NCBI RefSeq assembly: GCF_014779765.1
Contig: NZ_JACXZA010000004.1
Location: 310,001 to 374,000, forward strand
Source of the DNA: Paenibacillus terricola
GTDB lineage: Bacteria; Bacillota; Bacilli; Paenibacillales; Paenibacillaceae
DNA length: 64,000 nucleotides
Direction: 5' to 3'
Shown: positions 16,712 through 25,161 of the stretch, piece by piece
Layout: every line of letters starts with the position of its first letter
How positions within the stretch are numbered: position 1 is the first letter of the stretch
Made by a program: the position numbers and the translations under genes
The notes under the pieces: generated by a model
Databases searched by the model: none
Seen by the model: only the letters and a program-made list of their open reading frames with translations
What the model was told of the DNA's origin: nothing

Positions 16712-17407
16712 TCACGGCGCCTTCACCATTTTATAACCAACTCCATAAACGGTCTGGATCAAGCCATGGGCGTCTCCCAGCTTCTTGCGCAGCCGCTGGA
16801 CATGAATGTCGACGGTGCGCGTTCCCCCGGCGAAGTCCATGTCCCAGACAAGCTCGAGCAGACTCTCGCGGGTATAAACTCTCTCTGGATTGCGCGCGAG
16901 CAGCACGAGCAGCTCGAACTCCTTCGGGGTGAGATCAAGGGCTTGGTCCCCTCCGACCCGGGCGGTGTGGGCTGAAGGATCGACGACGAGCTCGCCGATC
17001 GTCAGAATCTCTCGCTCGGAAGCAACGGCTTTCGGCGGCGGGGCGGGAGTCCGGCGTCGCGCGAGCGCCTTCACTCGGGCAACCAATTCCCTCATGTCGA
17101 AGGGCTTGGTCATATAATCGTCGGCCCCCAGCTCCAGGCCGATCACTTTGTCCACGATGTCATTCTTCACCGTAAGCAGCATGATGGCCGGTCGATCCGT
17201 CCCTTCGAGACGGCGGCATACTTCATATCCGTTTAACTTAGGCATCATGACGTCGAGAACAAGAACGTCGGGGCGGAACGAACGTACCTTCTCGAGCGCC
17301 TCCTGGCCGTCCGAGGCCGTCTCTACCTCGTAGCCTTCTCTCTTGAGCGCATACGCGATGGCGCCTGAGATACTGGCCTCATCGTCCACCGCCAACACTT
17401 TGATCAT
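16712..17407 (-). CDS. OmpR/PhoB-type response regulator
   Basis: The 231-residue protein has a receiver domain with the acidic pocket Asp8/Asp9, phospho-acceptor Asp52 (LVLDVMMPK) and a conserved Lys in the TKPFDMREL segment. A Pro-rich linker follows (about 120-130), then a C-terminal winged helix (LTPKEFELLVLLARNPERV to VDIHVQRLRKKLG). GAGGAGG precedes the ATG. It is the first gene of the operon with the kinase and two envelope proteins. Its targets probably include its own operon, but no operator was identified. Confidence 0.95.
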   Translation of the reverse strand: MIKVLAVDDEASISGAIAYALKREGYEVETASDGQEALEKVRSFRPDVLVLDVMMPKLNGYEVCRRLEGTDRPAIMLLTVKNDIVDKVIGLELGADDYMTKPFDMRELVARVKALARRRTPAPPPKAVASEREILTIGELVVDPSAHTARVGGDQALDLTPKEFELLVLLARNPERVYTRESLLELVWDMDFAGGTRTVDIHVQRLRKKLGDAHGLIQTVYGVGYKMVKAP

Positions 17408-17523
17408 CTTCGTCAGCCTCCTCTTCTATATAATGTACCCGGTTCCGATCTAATGCGTCGCGCCGATTTTCGCACGAAGCTATCTTACGGGCTATGGATT
17501 TCAAACTGAACTTTTTCCCTCCA

Positions 17524-17562
17524 GAAAAAGAGGAGGCCCCTAAGTCCGCTTGGACCTGGGGC
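17524..17562 (-). terminator. Rho-independent terminator
   Basis: The stem AGCCCCAGGTCC with GGACTTAGGGGC (minus strand) is followed by CTCCTCTTTTTC. It ends the MBL-AbrB operon. Confidence 0.82.
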
Positions 17563-17570
17563 TACCCGAC

Positions 17571-18698
17571 TCACACGCCTTGCTGCTGCACCTTGCGACG
17601 TTTCAGCGCGCGGAACAGTAAGCGAAGGAGTGGAGGAATGGCGAAGTAGATGAACCACGTCCGGAAGATTTGATAACCGGTAACGATGGAGATGTCGGCA
17701 TTGACTTCATGCGCGATAATGCCCATCTGATCCATGCCGCCTGGCGCCAGACTTAAGAAGGCAGTCGTGCTGGAGATGGCATGCAGCTGTGTCAGCAAGT
17801 AACTGAAGCCGATCGTGCTGGCGATAAGAAGGGTGCTGCTCGTAATAGCGAGAAGTACAACGCGTCCTTTATTCTGCAGCTTCTCCGGCTTAAGCAGCAG
17901 ACCGACATAGGTGCCGATCATAACCTGCGCTGCGCTAAGTGCCCAGACGGGAAGCGCGGGGCCTTCGACGCCAGCCAGGTGGAGGATTGCAGTAATGATC
18001 ATCGGGCCTAACATATAGGCAGATGGAAAATGAATTTTGTTCGCGAGCAGCGCGGCGGCCACACTGGCCACTGCATACAACGCCACGACTCCCCAGCCCG
18101 TGCTGGCCAAGGTTGCTGCATGTTCAACGACAGCACTCACCGTATCGGACGCTGCTCTGGCACTGCTGCCTCCGCCGAACATCGGACTGAAAACGAGCAC
18201 GGGTACGCAGAAAATGATCATCAGCAGCCGTACGACCTGCAGAAACGCGACGACCGTCAGATCGATCCCTTTGGTATCCTCTGCCAAGACGACCATTTGC
18301 GTAAGTCCGCCTGGAATGCTGCCCATTAAGACCGTCGGGAAAGGCAAGCCGGACAGCCGCGTAATCATCCATGCTAGCAGGCAGCATAACAGGATTAGAA
18401 TGAACGTCATCAGCGCCATGGTAGGCAGTTGATGACCGATCTGGCGCAATGTCGTCATTGTGAAGGTCAGACCGATCGAATAACCGATCAGGATAAGCGC
18501 TGTATCGCGAATCCAGCCTGGCCATGACGGGCGAACGGTCTTCACCACTCTCGAACCGATCAAGGTGAACGTCATCGGACCAAGCAGCCAAGGCAGCGGA
18601 ACATGCAGCAGCTTGAACAGCAAGCCACCTACCAGCGAGAGCGTTAATGTATACAAAAGCCTTACGACAGGATGTGCAGTCAAAGATGATTGGCTCAT
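17571..18698 (-). CDS. AbrB family membrane permease (DUF4395-independent, PF05145-type)
   Basis: The 375-residue protein has about ten membrane helices arranged as two similar halves. Each half contains an LLGPM motif followed by a G-rich PGG(L/M)-x-QM segment (GSIPGGLTQMV, LAPGGMDQMG). This duplication defines the AbrB permease family, once mis-annotated as ammonia monooxygenase; it is unrelated to the DNA-binding AbrB. Transport function is presumed, substrate unknown. It starts 19 bp after the metallo-hydrolase gene and has a weak ribosome site, consistent with translational coupling. Confidence 0.85.
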   Translation of the reverse strand: MSQSSLTAHPVVRLLYTLTLSLVGGLLFKLLHVPLPWLLGPMTFTLIGSRVVKTVRPSWPGWIRDTALILIGYSIGLTFTMTTLRQIGHQLPTMALMTFILILLCCLLAWMITRLSGLPFPTVLMGSIPGGLTQMVVLAEDTKGIDLTVVAFLQVVRLLMIIFCVPVLVFSPMFGGGSSARAASDTVSAVVEHAATLASTGWGVVALYAVASVAAALLANKIHFPSAYMLGPMIITAILHLAGVEGPALPVWALSAAQVMIGTYVGLLLKPEKLQNKGRVVLLAITSSTLLIASTIGFSYLLTQLHAISSTTAFLSLAPGGMDQMGIIAHEVNADISIVTGYQIFRTWFIYFAIPPLLRLLFRALKRRKVQQQGV

Positions 18699-18717
18699 AT
18701 CGTTTCAAGCAGCATGC

Positions 18718-19452
18718 TTATGCTTCCGAGGATGCGATCTCGGCGATACGCTGCTGCACCTCCTTGCCGCTGACAAGTCCGCCGTGGTAGCAGATGACGT
18801 TGTCAATCTCGAATGAAGCAAGCTTGTTAAGCGAACGCAGCGCCTTCGGATAGTCGGGAGTGAAAGGCGGGTTCGGGCCATTCAGCACGCCATCCGCAGC
18901 AGTCAATGCATCGCCTGCGATAAGCGTCTTGCTTGGTGCATGATAGAAGCTAATATGGCCTGGCGTGTGGCCAGGTGTATGGATAACCGTCAACCCGCCG
19001 CCGAACGACAGGGTTTCACCGTTCGACAATACATTCGTTACATTCGCATGTTCGCCGGAGAATACGTTCAGGAATGCTTGCCGCACCGGATAAGGCATCG
19101 ATTCCAGCAGCGAAGCACGGCGTTCAGGACTCACTTTGATCATTGGCGCAGTTCCATTGATCGGGGCGCGATCTTCTTCATGCGCATAGACTGGAATTTC
19201 TCTTCCTGCCGGTGCGTCCAGCCATTGCGGCAGACCGCCGATATGGTCAATATCCTGATGAGTCAGAATGATGCCCTGCAGCTTGCTCACATCAAGACCT
19301 GCTTCTGTAATCAGCGCTTCAATGGGGCCTCGGCTGCCGGGAAGTCCCGTATCAATGACCCAGTAACCGTCCGCGTCATAAACGACGGTCGGGTTGATTT
19401 GCATAGGACCGGCTTTCAATTCGAGCATTTCAATGCCTTGTGCAATTCGCAT
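18718..19452 (-). CDS. MBL-fold metallo-hydrolase
   Basis: The 244-residue protein has the metallo-beta-lactamase fold. Metal ligands lie in THQDIDHIGG (His65, Asp67, Asp69, His70), a later GHTPGHISFY His, an AGDAL Asp, and a C-terminal CYHGG His. The group hydrolyses thioesters, lactones or similar bonds, and the exact substrate cannot be read from sequence. It is the first gene of an operon with the AbrB permease, which may take up or export the same compound. A consensus promoter lies upstream. Confidence 0.9.
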   Translation of the reverse strand: MRIAQGIEMLELKAGPMQINPTVVYDADGYWVIDTGLPGSRGPIEALITEAGLDVSKLQGIILTHQDIDHIGGLPQWLDAPAGREIPVYAHEEDRAPINGTAPMIKVSPERRASLLESMPYPVRQAFLNVFSGEHANVTNVLSNGETLSFGGGLTVIHTPGHTPGHISFYHAPSKTLIAGDALTAADGVLNGPNPPFTPDYPKALRSLNKLASFEIDNVICYHGGLVSGKEVQQRIAEIASSEA

Positions 19453-19543
19453 ACGTTACTGCCTCAGCCAGCATTGCCAGCTTCGGCACACCTCCTCATA
19501 TTTGGTTTTAATTGGAATAAAATTGCAAACATCTATTGATTTC

Positions 19544-19573
19544 ACTATAGAACTATACCTAATCGAGTGTCAA
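19544..19573 (-). promoter_or_regulatory. Sigma-A promoter of the MBL/AbrB operon
   Basis: TTGACA (19573-19568) and TATAGT (19549-19544) are separated by 18 bp on the minus strand, about 95 bp before the MBL start. Confidence 0.8.
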
Positions 19574-19619
19574 ATGAGGCAACTGCACGGATCACCGTCA
19601 CCGTTTGCGGCGGGTACAG

Positions 19620-19662
19620 ACAAACGCCCGCATACCTCGTCAGCGACGATGGCATGCGGGCG
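19620..19662 (-). terminator. Rho-independent terminator
   Basis: The stem CGCCCGCAT/ATGCGGGCG (19625-19633 with 19654-19662) has an inner CGTC/GACG dyad and reads into TTTG on the minus strand. It directly follows the SLH-cohesin gene. Confidence 0.75.
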
Positions 19663-19670
19663 AATGATGA

Positions 19671-21389
19671 TTAATACAGCTCTTCGTAGAGCAGACGCAG
19701 CACTTTCGCTGCTTCCGCACGAGTCAGATGGTCGAGCGGACGGAGCTTGCCGTCGCTGCCGCTAATGATGCCCGAAGCAATCAGCTTGCTAACGCTCTCC
19801 TGTGCATAAGCGGATACTTGCTTCGCATCCTTGTACGCCTTCAGTTCGGCCGTCTTCGTCAGCGGGTGACCGGAAGCGGTGAATGCGCGCTCCAGCAGCA
19901 CCATCATATCTTGGCGCGTCACTGGCGACTTCGGACGGAACTCGTTTTTGCCGGAACCCGATGCAAGGCCAAGCGCTTTCGCCGTCATAACGGCATCGTA
20001 GTAATAAGCATTAGCTGGTACGTCGCTGAAGCCTTCGCCCGATTCTTCGGCATGCTTGCCAAGTACACCGACCAGCAGCTTCGTGAAGTCTGCGCGCGTG
20101 ATTTCGGCATTAGGCGCGAAGCGGGTTGCTGAAGTGCCTGTAATGATGCCGCGTACGGCTAGCGCTTCGATATCTTTGCGCGCCCAAGACGTTGCGATGT
20201 CATCGAACGTCTTCGTGCTTTTAATAACAGTATAGGTGCTGAAATGCGTCGCTTGGAACACAACGGCTCCGCTTTCCGCATGGTAGCGGCCGCTTGGTAC
20301 GATTTGAACATTGCCGCTCCCATCAATATAAGCAGCAAGGATGCCATTCAGATCGCCGCGCTCAGCGTCTGTTGGCGCGTAAGGGATAGAGACGGTCACG
20401 GGCGCATTGTTGTTGTTCCATGCAATTGGTTTGCCATCGAGTTCGAAGCTCAGATCGATTACTGGTTTACCGCCAAGCTGCTGCTTAACCGCCGATGACA
20501 GGGCAGCGGCATCAACTTTCTTAATGACGAGCGTAATCGTTGAAGCAGAGCCAAGCTGGTTAGCCGGGATGACATGGTCAGGAAGCGTAACCGTACCGAA
20601 TGGCGTCTCGATTCGGATATAGCGGCGCTCGTTCGAGTTCACGAAGAGCGAGGAAAATTGGACGGCGATTTCATTCGCGCTGCCGATCTCGTCTTGTTTT
20701 ACTTTGAAGACAGCCGTTTTGACGCCTTGTGCATCAGTCGAACCATTCTCCAGCGCCGTAAGCGCCGTGAAATCATCTACGTTAAACAGATAGCGGCCTT
20801 TGTTCGGCTGTTCATTAGAGCCATTCGAGTCTGTGCCGCCGGTATTGCCGGTATTACCAGTATTACCTGGATCAGTTGGCGTGACCGATGTCGTATTGCG
20901 AGTAATCGTGACTGTCTTGTTCGGAGCTAAGCTCTCTTTATTTGCTGTGCCGACTCCGGTAATCGTCGTAACATTCGTTTCCACGATTGTAGCGGAGGCT
21001 GACGCGTTATCTGCATAGTTAAAGGTGAGCGTGCAGACGGTGAAATCACCATTGTAACGGTTTGTCGTATCGACGAAACCAAAGTATTGCGTATTGTTGC
21101 TGACTGCGGATACTCTGTTGTTGCTCACGGTTTGATTGTACGAAATGTCTTTGAGCGTAATGGGTCCATTGAGCTTTACTCCGAATTCCAAGCTGCTGAA
21201 AGGATCGTGCTTGCCCATGACGATGTCGACCGAGAAGGTAGAGGCAGAGCTGTCGACAGCAACGGCTTGCCGCGACCATTGAATAAGATCCGACCCGCTG
21301 CTGCTGGCAGAATCAGCGGCAAATACGTTCATAGGGAGAACCAAGCAGCAGATGAAGAGAAGGACGGCTATTCGTTTGATTTTCATCAT
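19671..21389 (-). CDS. Surface protein with cohesin-like domain and three SLH domains
   Basis: The 572-residue exported protein has a signal peptide (about 1-25, ending VFA). A cohesin-like beta domain follows (about 36-165), then a Gly-Asn-Thr repeat linker (about 172-198), a beta-rich region (about 200-390), and three S-layer-homology domains (about 396-444, 454-503, 519-572) with ITRADF, VTRQDM and LTRAEA motifs. SLH domains bind pyruvylated cell-wall polymer, so the cohesin would be displayed at the surface. GAGGAG precedes the ATG. It follows the dockerin-bearing phosphatase gene by 99 bp on the same strand. Classical cohesins bind dockerins, so the neighbour is a candidate partner. Confidence 0.85.
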   Translation of the reverse strand: MMKIKRIAVLLFICCLVLPMNVFAADSASSSGSDLIQWSRQAVAVDSSASTFSVDIVMGKHDPFSSLEFGVKLNGPITLKDISYNQTVSNNRVSAVSNNTQYFGFVDTTNRYNGDFTVCTLTFNYADNASASATIVETNVTTITGVGTANKESLAPNKTVTITRNTTSVTPTDPGNTGNTGNTGGTDSNGSNEQPNKGRYLFNVDDFTALTALENGSTDAQGVKTAVFKVKQDEIGSANEIAVQFSSLFVNSNERRYIRIETPFGTVTLPDHVIPANQLGSASTITLVIKKVDAAALSSAVKQQLGGKPVIDLSFELDGKPIAWNNNNAPVTVSIPYAPTDAERGDLNGILAAYIDGSGNVQIVPSGRYHAESGAVVFQATHFSTYTVIKSTKTFDDIATSWARKDIEALAVRGIITGTSATRFAPNAEITRADFTKLLVGVLGKHAEESGEGFSDVPANAYYYDAVMTAKALGLASGSGKNEFRPKSPVTRQDMMVLLERAFTASGHPLTKTAELKAYKDAKQVSAYAQESVSKLIASGIISGSDGKLRPLDHLTRAEAAKVLRLLYEELY

Positions 21390-21415
21390 CGTGAACTCCT
21401 CGTTATTTTAGAATA

Positions 21416-21447
21416 GCAGGAGGAGGCGCTGTTGCCTTCTCCTGCTT
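21416..21447 (-). other. Intercistronic hairpin
   Basis: A stem AGCAGGAG with CTCCTGCT and an inner AGGC/GCCT pairing lies between the phosphatase and SLH genes. It lacks a clear T-run, so it may be a processing or attenuation site that sets the ratio of the two products. Confidence 0.5.
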
Positions 21448-21488
21448 CATTGAATGGCTTGCGCCGATGCAGCGAATTGAACGCTATT

Positions 21489-23714
21489 TTAATTCTTGTT
21501 GTGTGCTTCTTGAACAACGGCAGTCATAATGAGCGTCAAGTCCGTTACGTCGACAACATTATCGAAGTTTACGTCTGCGCGCGAAGCAGTAGGCCATTTG
21601 TCTGTATCAGCGGAGGTGACACGGTACGATTCGATAGCGCGCGATACGTCGGAGATCGTCAGATGGCCATCTCCCGTAACATCCATAATGTCTTTGTACG
21701 AACGAAGAATCGTGGACGCGAATGGCGAATCAACGTTAGCGACGATCTCATCGTTGTTGCTAATGCCGATGCTTGAGGCAGTCGATGCTTTTGCCAGCTC
21801 AATGTCGGCTTGTACTTTGTATGCACTTGGGTCGACCGGATCGAAGTTCAGCTTGATCAAGTCCGTGAACTCATTCAATGTAAGCGGATCTGTATAGGCA
21901 GCCAGAATGCGGACCGCACCATTCTTGTCATCGTTCACTTGGATAAGGCCGTTAATAGCGCCAACATTCGATGCTTGCTTAAACTTGAATTTATCAGCGT
22001 CATAATTGATCGTTACGTCAAGCGACGTCACTTGTTTCGCATGTCCGAGGGAGAGGTAGAATTCGGCATTCTCATCCGTCGTGCGGATAATGACGCCTTG
22101 CTTCGCGTAAACCTTCACATACGAAGCGGCTTGAGCTACTTGAATGTCGAACGTGTCCGTGTACGCTACGCCGGCAACCGTGTATGTGACGGTGATTGCT
22201 TTCGTACCAGCAGAGCTTGCGTCAAAGCCTGTAACCGTTACATCGCTCGGGGAGAGCGCAGTCGTGGAACCGTCAAGGTTGATTTTGTTTACAACCATGC
22301 CAGTCGTGTCAAGCGCGGTGTCGTCCGTTGTATACGTCAGTTTCGTCGGAGGAACTACGTCGAGGCCGTTCGTGTCTGTTTTCACCATCGTGTACGTGTC
22401 GACGAGTGCGCTCGCATCTGTTTTGTCTGCACGGTAGGTGTTAACCGTAATCGTGTTGTGGTCAATATTGATCATGGAGTACGTTGGAACCTTCAGCTGG
22501 CTGCGCACTTCCGAATATACCTCGGGCGTTGCTTTGAGCTCGTAGTATTTGCTGCCGCTTGCCGAGTTCGCCGTGATGTATGCGATACCCGTCGGGTTGA
22601 TGACGCGACCGTTAGCGTCAACCGTCTGGTTAAGCTGTTTCTGGTCGGCTTGCATTTGGTACGTGCGTACGTACGAGTGGTCATGGCCCATGAAGACGAT
22701 GTCAATCTTGTATTGATCGAATACTGGGAACAGAGCGGCGCGAAGATTCGCGATACCTGCCTCTGTCGAGTGGTTTGCTGCGCTGTAGATCGATTGGTGG
22801 AACGTTACGATCTTCCAGCGTGCATTCGGATTAGCCTTAACGGCCTGATCGATGAAATCCGCATGCGTAGCGCCGCTTGGATTGTTCGTATTCAGGACGA
22901 TAAAGAGCGATTCGCCATACGTATAGTAGTAGTCGCCGCCGGCGCTCGTCACGCCGTTCGTTGTCGATTCGTTCGGTTGGTTGAAGTGATACTTGTAGTT
23001 CACCGCCGTATCGTGGTTACCGACAACCGTCGCTACCGGAATGCTGCGGAGCAGGGAGGGGCTCAGGTACTGCGAATATTCCGTTTCGCTTGTCGCTGTG
23101 TTGACTTGGTCGCCAGCGGACATGATGAAGCTGAAGTTCGGGAACATGCTTCTCGCCGTAGTCAGCGTGTTATTCCAGCCCGCAGCATCTGTAGTTGCGT
23201 TGCCGCCAGCGCCGATCTGAGGGTCGCCGACGAACATAACGCTGTATTGGTTGGCATTTTGCGTTTTGAATTCATAAAGGCCGCTCCAGTGATCCGGACT
23301 TCCATCACCGATGCGATACACATAATCGGTTGAAGGAAGCAGACCTTTAATGGTTACTTTGTTCGAATAAGAGGTGCCAGCTTGCGTAGTCGTGCCGGTG
23401 ACCGAGGTTGCAACGCTTTCTGGATCAATTGCTGCAAGCAGGTCAGCTTTCCGTCCGAACTGCACGACTGCAGCGGCAGGGTTCTCCGCGGTATACCATG
23501 TGAAGTTCAGTTCCGACTCGTTTGCACCTGGGTTAAGCGCAATGTTGCTCCACGTGTAAGCAGCGGTAACGGCTTGCGTTGTAACGCCAGTTTGGGTGTC
23601 ATCCGCAGCGTTAATAATCGATGCTGTCAGCGACGATGTCAGTACCGTTGCTAGCAGAAGCGAGTACAAGCTCTTGCGGATACCTTTGCGATGCGTGTTT
23701 AAAACATTAAACAA
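21489..23714 (-). CDS. Secreted purple-acid-phosphatase-like enzyme with Ig-like, cohesin-like and dockerin modules
   Basis: The 741-residue protein starts at TTG (23714) with GGGAGGG nine bases upstream; the in-frame ATG at 23774 has no ribosome site. A signal peptide (about 1-36) is followed by a fibronectin-like N-domain (50-150) and a metallophosphatase domain with metal-binding motifs GDPQ (163), GDQV (201), GNHD (232) and GHDH (343). Next come a Big_3-like domain (about 456-527), a cohesin-like domain (about 531-665) and a type I dockerin with two Ca-binding loops (DVTGDGHLTISDV and DVNFDNVVDVTDL). It should hydrolyse phosphomonoesters or diesters outside the cell and dock to a cohesin, plausibly that of the next gene. 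Confidence 0.88.
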   Translation of the reverse strand: MFNVLNTHRKGIRKSLYSLLLATVLTSSLTASIINAADDTQTGVTTQAVTAAYTWSNIALNPGANESELNFTWYTAENPAAAVVQFGRKADLLAAIDPESVATSVTGTTTQAGTSYSNKVTIKGLLPSTDYVYRIGDGSPDHWSGLYEFKTQNANQYSVMFVGDPQIGAGGNATTDAAGWNNTLTTARSMFPNFSFIMSAGDQVNTATSETEYSQYLSPSLLRSIPVATVVGNHDTAVNYKYHFNQPNESTTNGVTSAGGDYYYTYGESLFIVLNTNNPSGATHADFIDQAVKANPNARWKIVTFHQSIYSAANHSTEAGIANLRAALFPVFDQYKIDIVFMGHDHSYVRTYQMQADQKQLNQTVDANGRVINPTGIAYITANSASGSKYYELKATPEVYSEVRSQLKVPTYSMINIDHNTITVNTYRADKTDASALVDTYTMVKTDTNGLDVVPPTKLTYTTDDTALDTTGMVVNKINLDGSTTALSPSDVTVTGFDASSAGTKAITVTYTVAGVAYTDTFDIQVAQAASYVKVYAKQGVIIRTTDENAEFYLSLGHAKQVTSLDVTINYDADKFKFKQASNVGAINGLIQVNDDKNGAVRILAAYTDPLTLNEFTDLIKLNFDPVDPSAYKVQADIELAKASTASSIGISNNDEIVANVDSPFASTILRSYKDIMDVTGDGHLTISDVSRAIESYRVTSADTDKWPTASRADVNFDNVVDVTDLTLIMTAVVQEAHNKN

Positions 23715-23888
23715 GATAATACCCTCCCTCAGTGTAGTTGCCGGTCGAACAGCTTGTCCGATCTGGCACCGCATACAATCGTAGATTCAATATGTCATGG
23801 GAATGTTAAGTAACTTAGGAATAATTTATAAAGTAAAGTAAATAAATCCCGATTGTTTCCTGTCGAAGAGGAGCGGTCGTAATTGCGG

Positions 23889-25001
23889 TTACATAAATGC
23901 ACGTTGAATGAGCCAGATGAGACCGCAGCACGAGATAGCGGCGGACATCGCTGGAATCGTCCAACGGATTCGACGGCCATAATGAATGGCTGGGAATAAC
24001 AGAAGCACAATCATAATTTGACCGAATTCGATGCCAACGTTGAATGTAAGCAGGGAAGCAGCCAGCTGTCCGCCATCCAGACGCATCTCTGACAATGTGC
24101 CTGCGAAGCCAAAGCCGTGAATAAGCCCGAAACCAAAGGCAAGCAGCATATTATGCTTCGTTGCGCTTTTCTTGTTAAGTACGCTATTAATCGCGACATA
24201 GATGATGCTAAGCGCAATGACCGATTCGACGAACCGGCTTGGCAGAGATACAACGCCGAAGCCTGCAAGCAGCAGCGTTATCGTATGGGCAGCGGTGAAC
24301 GAGGTGATGACGCCAAGAATTTGCTTAATGGAGCGTGCGCCAATAAGCAGACCGAGCAGGAACAGAATGTGGTCGTAACCCGTAAGGAGGTGCTCGATGC
24401 CAAGGATGAAGAACTGCTTGATCGCTCGCAGCGCGCTCAGTTCGCCAAGCTTGATTTCACGAGTATCGAGAGAAAGGACATAGCTCTGCTTGCTGCCGCC
24501 GCTGCCATCGAGTGACATGGTGACATAGTTGACATGCCATTGATCGACGTCGTCGAAGATAGGTTGATAGTCGAGCACGAAGTGTTCGGGCTTATCGCCG
24601 ACATGGAAACGCAGAATGGCTTCCGCATAGGGTTGGTCGCGCGCTTCTGTTCTTTTGATGGACAGCATTTCGCCTTCGAGAGGTAAGCTGTCGGCGTAAA
24701 GCTTGATTGTGTCGAGCAAATAGTCCGCCATCTCCTGTCGGCGGTCCTGCATCAGCTTGTCCAGCACAGGAGCGGAGAAGTCACCTACATCAATGTCGTT
24801 TGGTGCGACGGCAAGACGCAGATCATAAAGATCGATGCGCAGATCATACGTAATGTCGCCATTCTCCAGCGTAATATCGGAATAGGCGACGCTGTCACCA
24901 CCGTGAGCATAGGCTGCTGGGGCAGAGGCTAGCATCATCGTAAGCAGCATCAGCCCTAGAAGACCGATCGCATATAAGCGGTATGTCCTGCTGCGTTTCA
25001 T
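23889..25001 (-). CDS. HupE/UreJ-like membrane protein with extracytoplasmic domain
   Basis: The 370-residue protein has a signal peptide (about 1-32, ending AYA-HGG). An extracytoplasmic domain of about 160 residues follows, then six membrane helices containing the family motifs GIEHLLTGYDHILFLLGLL, SFTAAHTITLL and GFGLIHGFGFAG. The His/Asp residues in these helices recall nickel/cobalt-type permeases and HupE/UreJ, so metal transport is plausible. GGGAGG precedes the ATG at 25001, which is preferred over an upstream frame start. It lies 174 bp upstream of the phosphatase on the same strand. Metal supply for that metalloenzyme is an inference. Confidence 0.83.
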   Translation of the reverse strand: MKRSRTYRLYAIGLLGLMLLTMMLASAPAAYAHGGDSVAYSDITLENGDITYDLRIDLYDLRLAVAPNDIDVGDFSAPVLDKLMQDRRQEMADYLLDTIKLYADSLPLEGEMLSIKRTEARDQPYAEAILRFHVGDKPEHFVLDYQPIFDDVDQWHVNYVTMSLDGSGGSKQSYVLSLDTREIKLGELSALRAIKQFFILGIEHLLTGYDHILFLLGLLIGARSIKQILGVITSFTAAHTITLLLAGFGVVSLPSRFVESVIALSIIYVAINSVLNKKSATKHNMLLAFGFGLIHGFGFAGTLSEMRLDGGQLAASLLTFNVGIEFGQIMIVLLLFPAIHYGRRIRWTIPAMSAAISCCGLIWLIQRAFM

Positions 25002-25161
25002 CGTTCTACAACCTCCCGAGAAATTCGTCAAAGTTCCCAATGATCGTACGGCTTATTTGTAAAATACAATCAGTTAAATTATGTAATTTTTGTAAATTAA
25101 CAGACGCGTAACAATTCATTCGTATGATAGTGGCAAATTGGATCGAATCATGCGGAGGGAC

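Noticed and set aside
17571-18698. Ammonia monooxygenase or AbrB DNA-binding regulator
   Set aside because: The sequence is a polytopic permease with two repeated halves; both other names are legacy mis-annotations.
20837-20875. Short tandem repeats that could suggest a CRISPR or satellite
   Set aside because: They are in-frame Gly-Asn-Thr codon repeats in the linker of the SLH-cohesin protein; there are no spacers.
21810-23333. 507-codon open frame on the plus strand
   Set aside because: It lies wholly antisense to the phosphatase gene, has a Cys/Arg-rich composition, no ribosome site and no recognisable domain.
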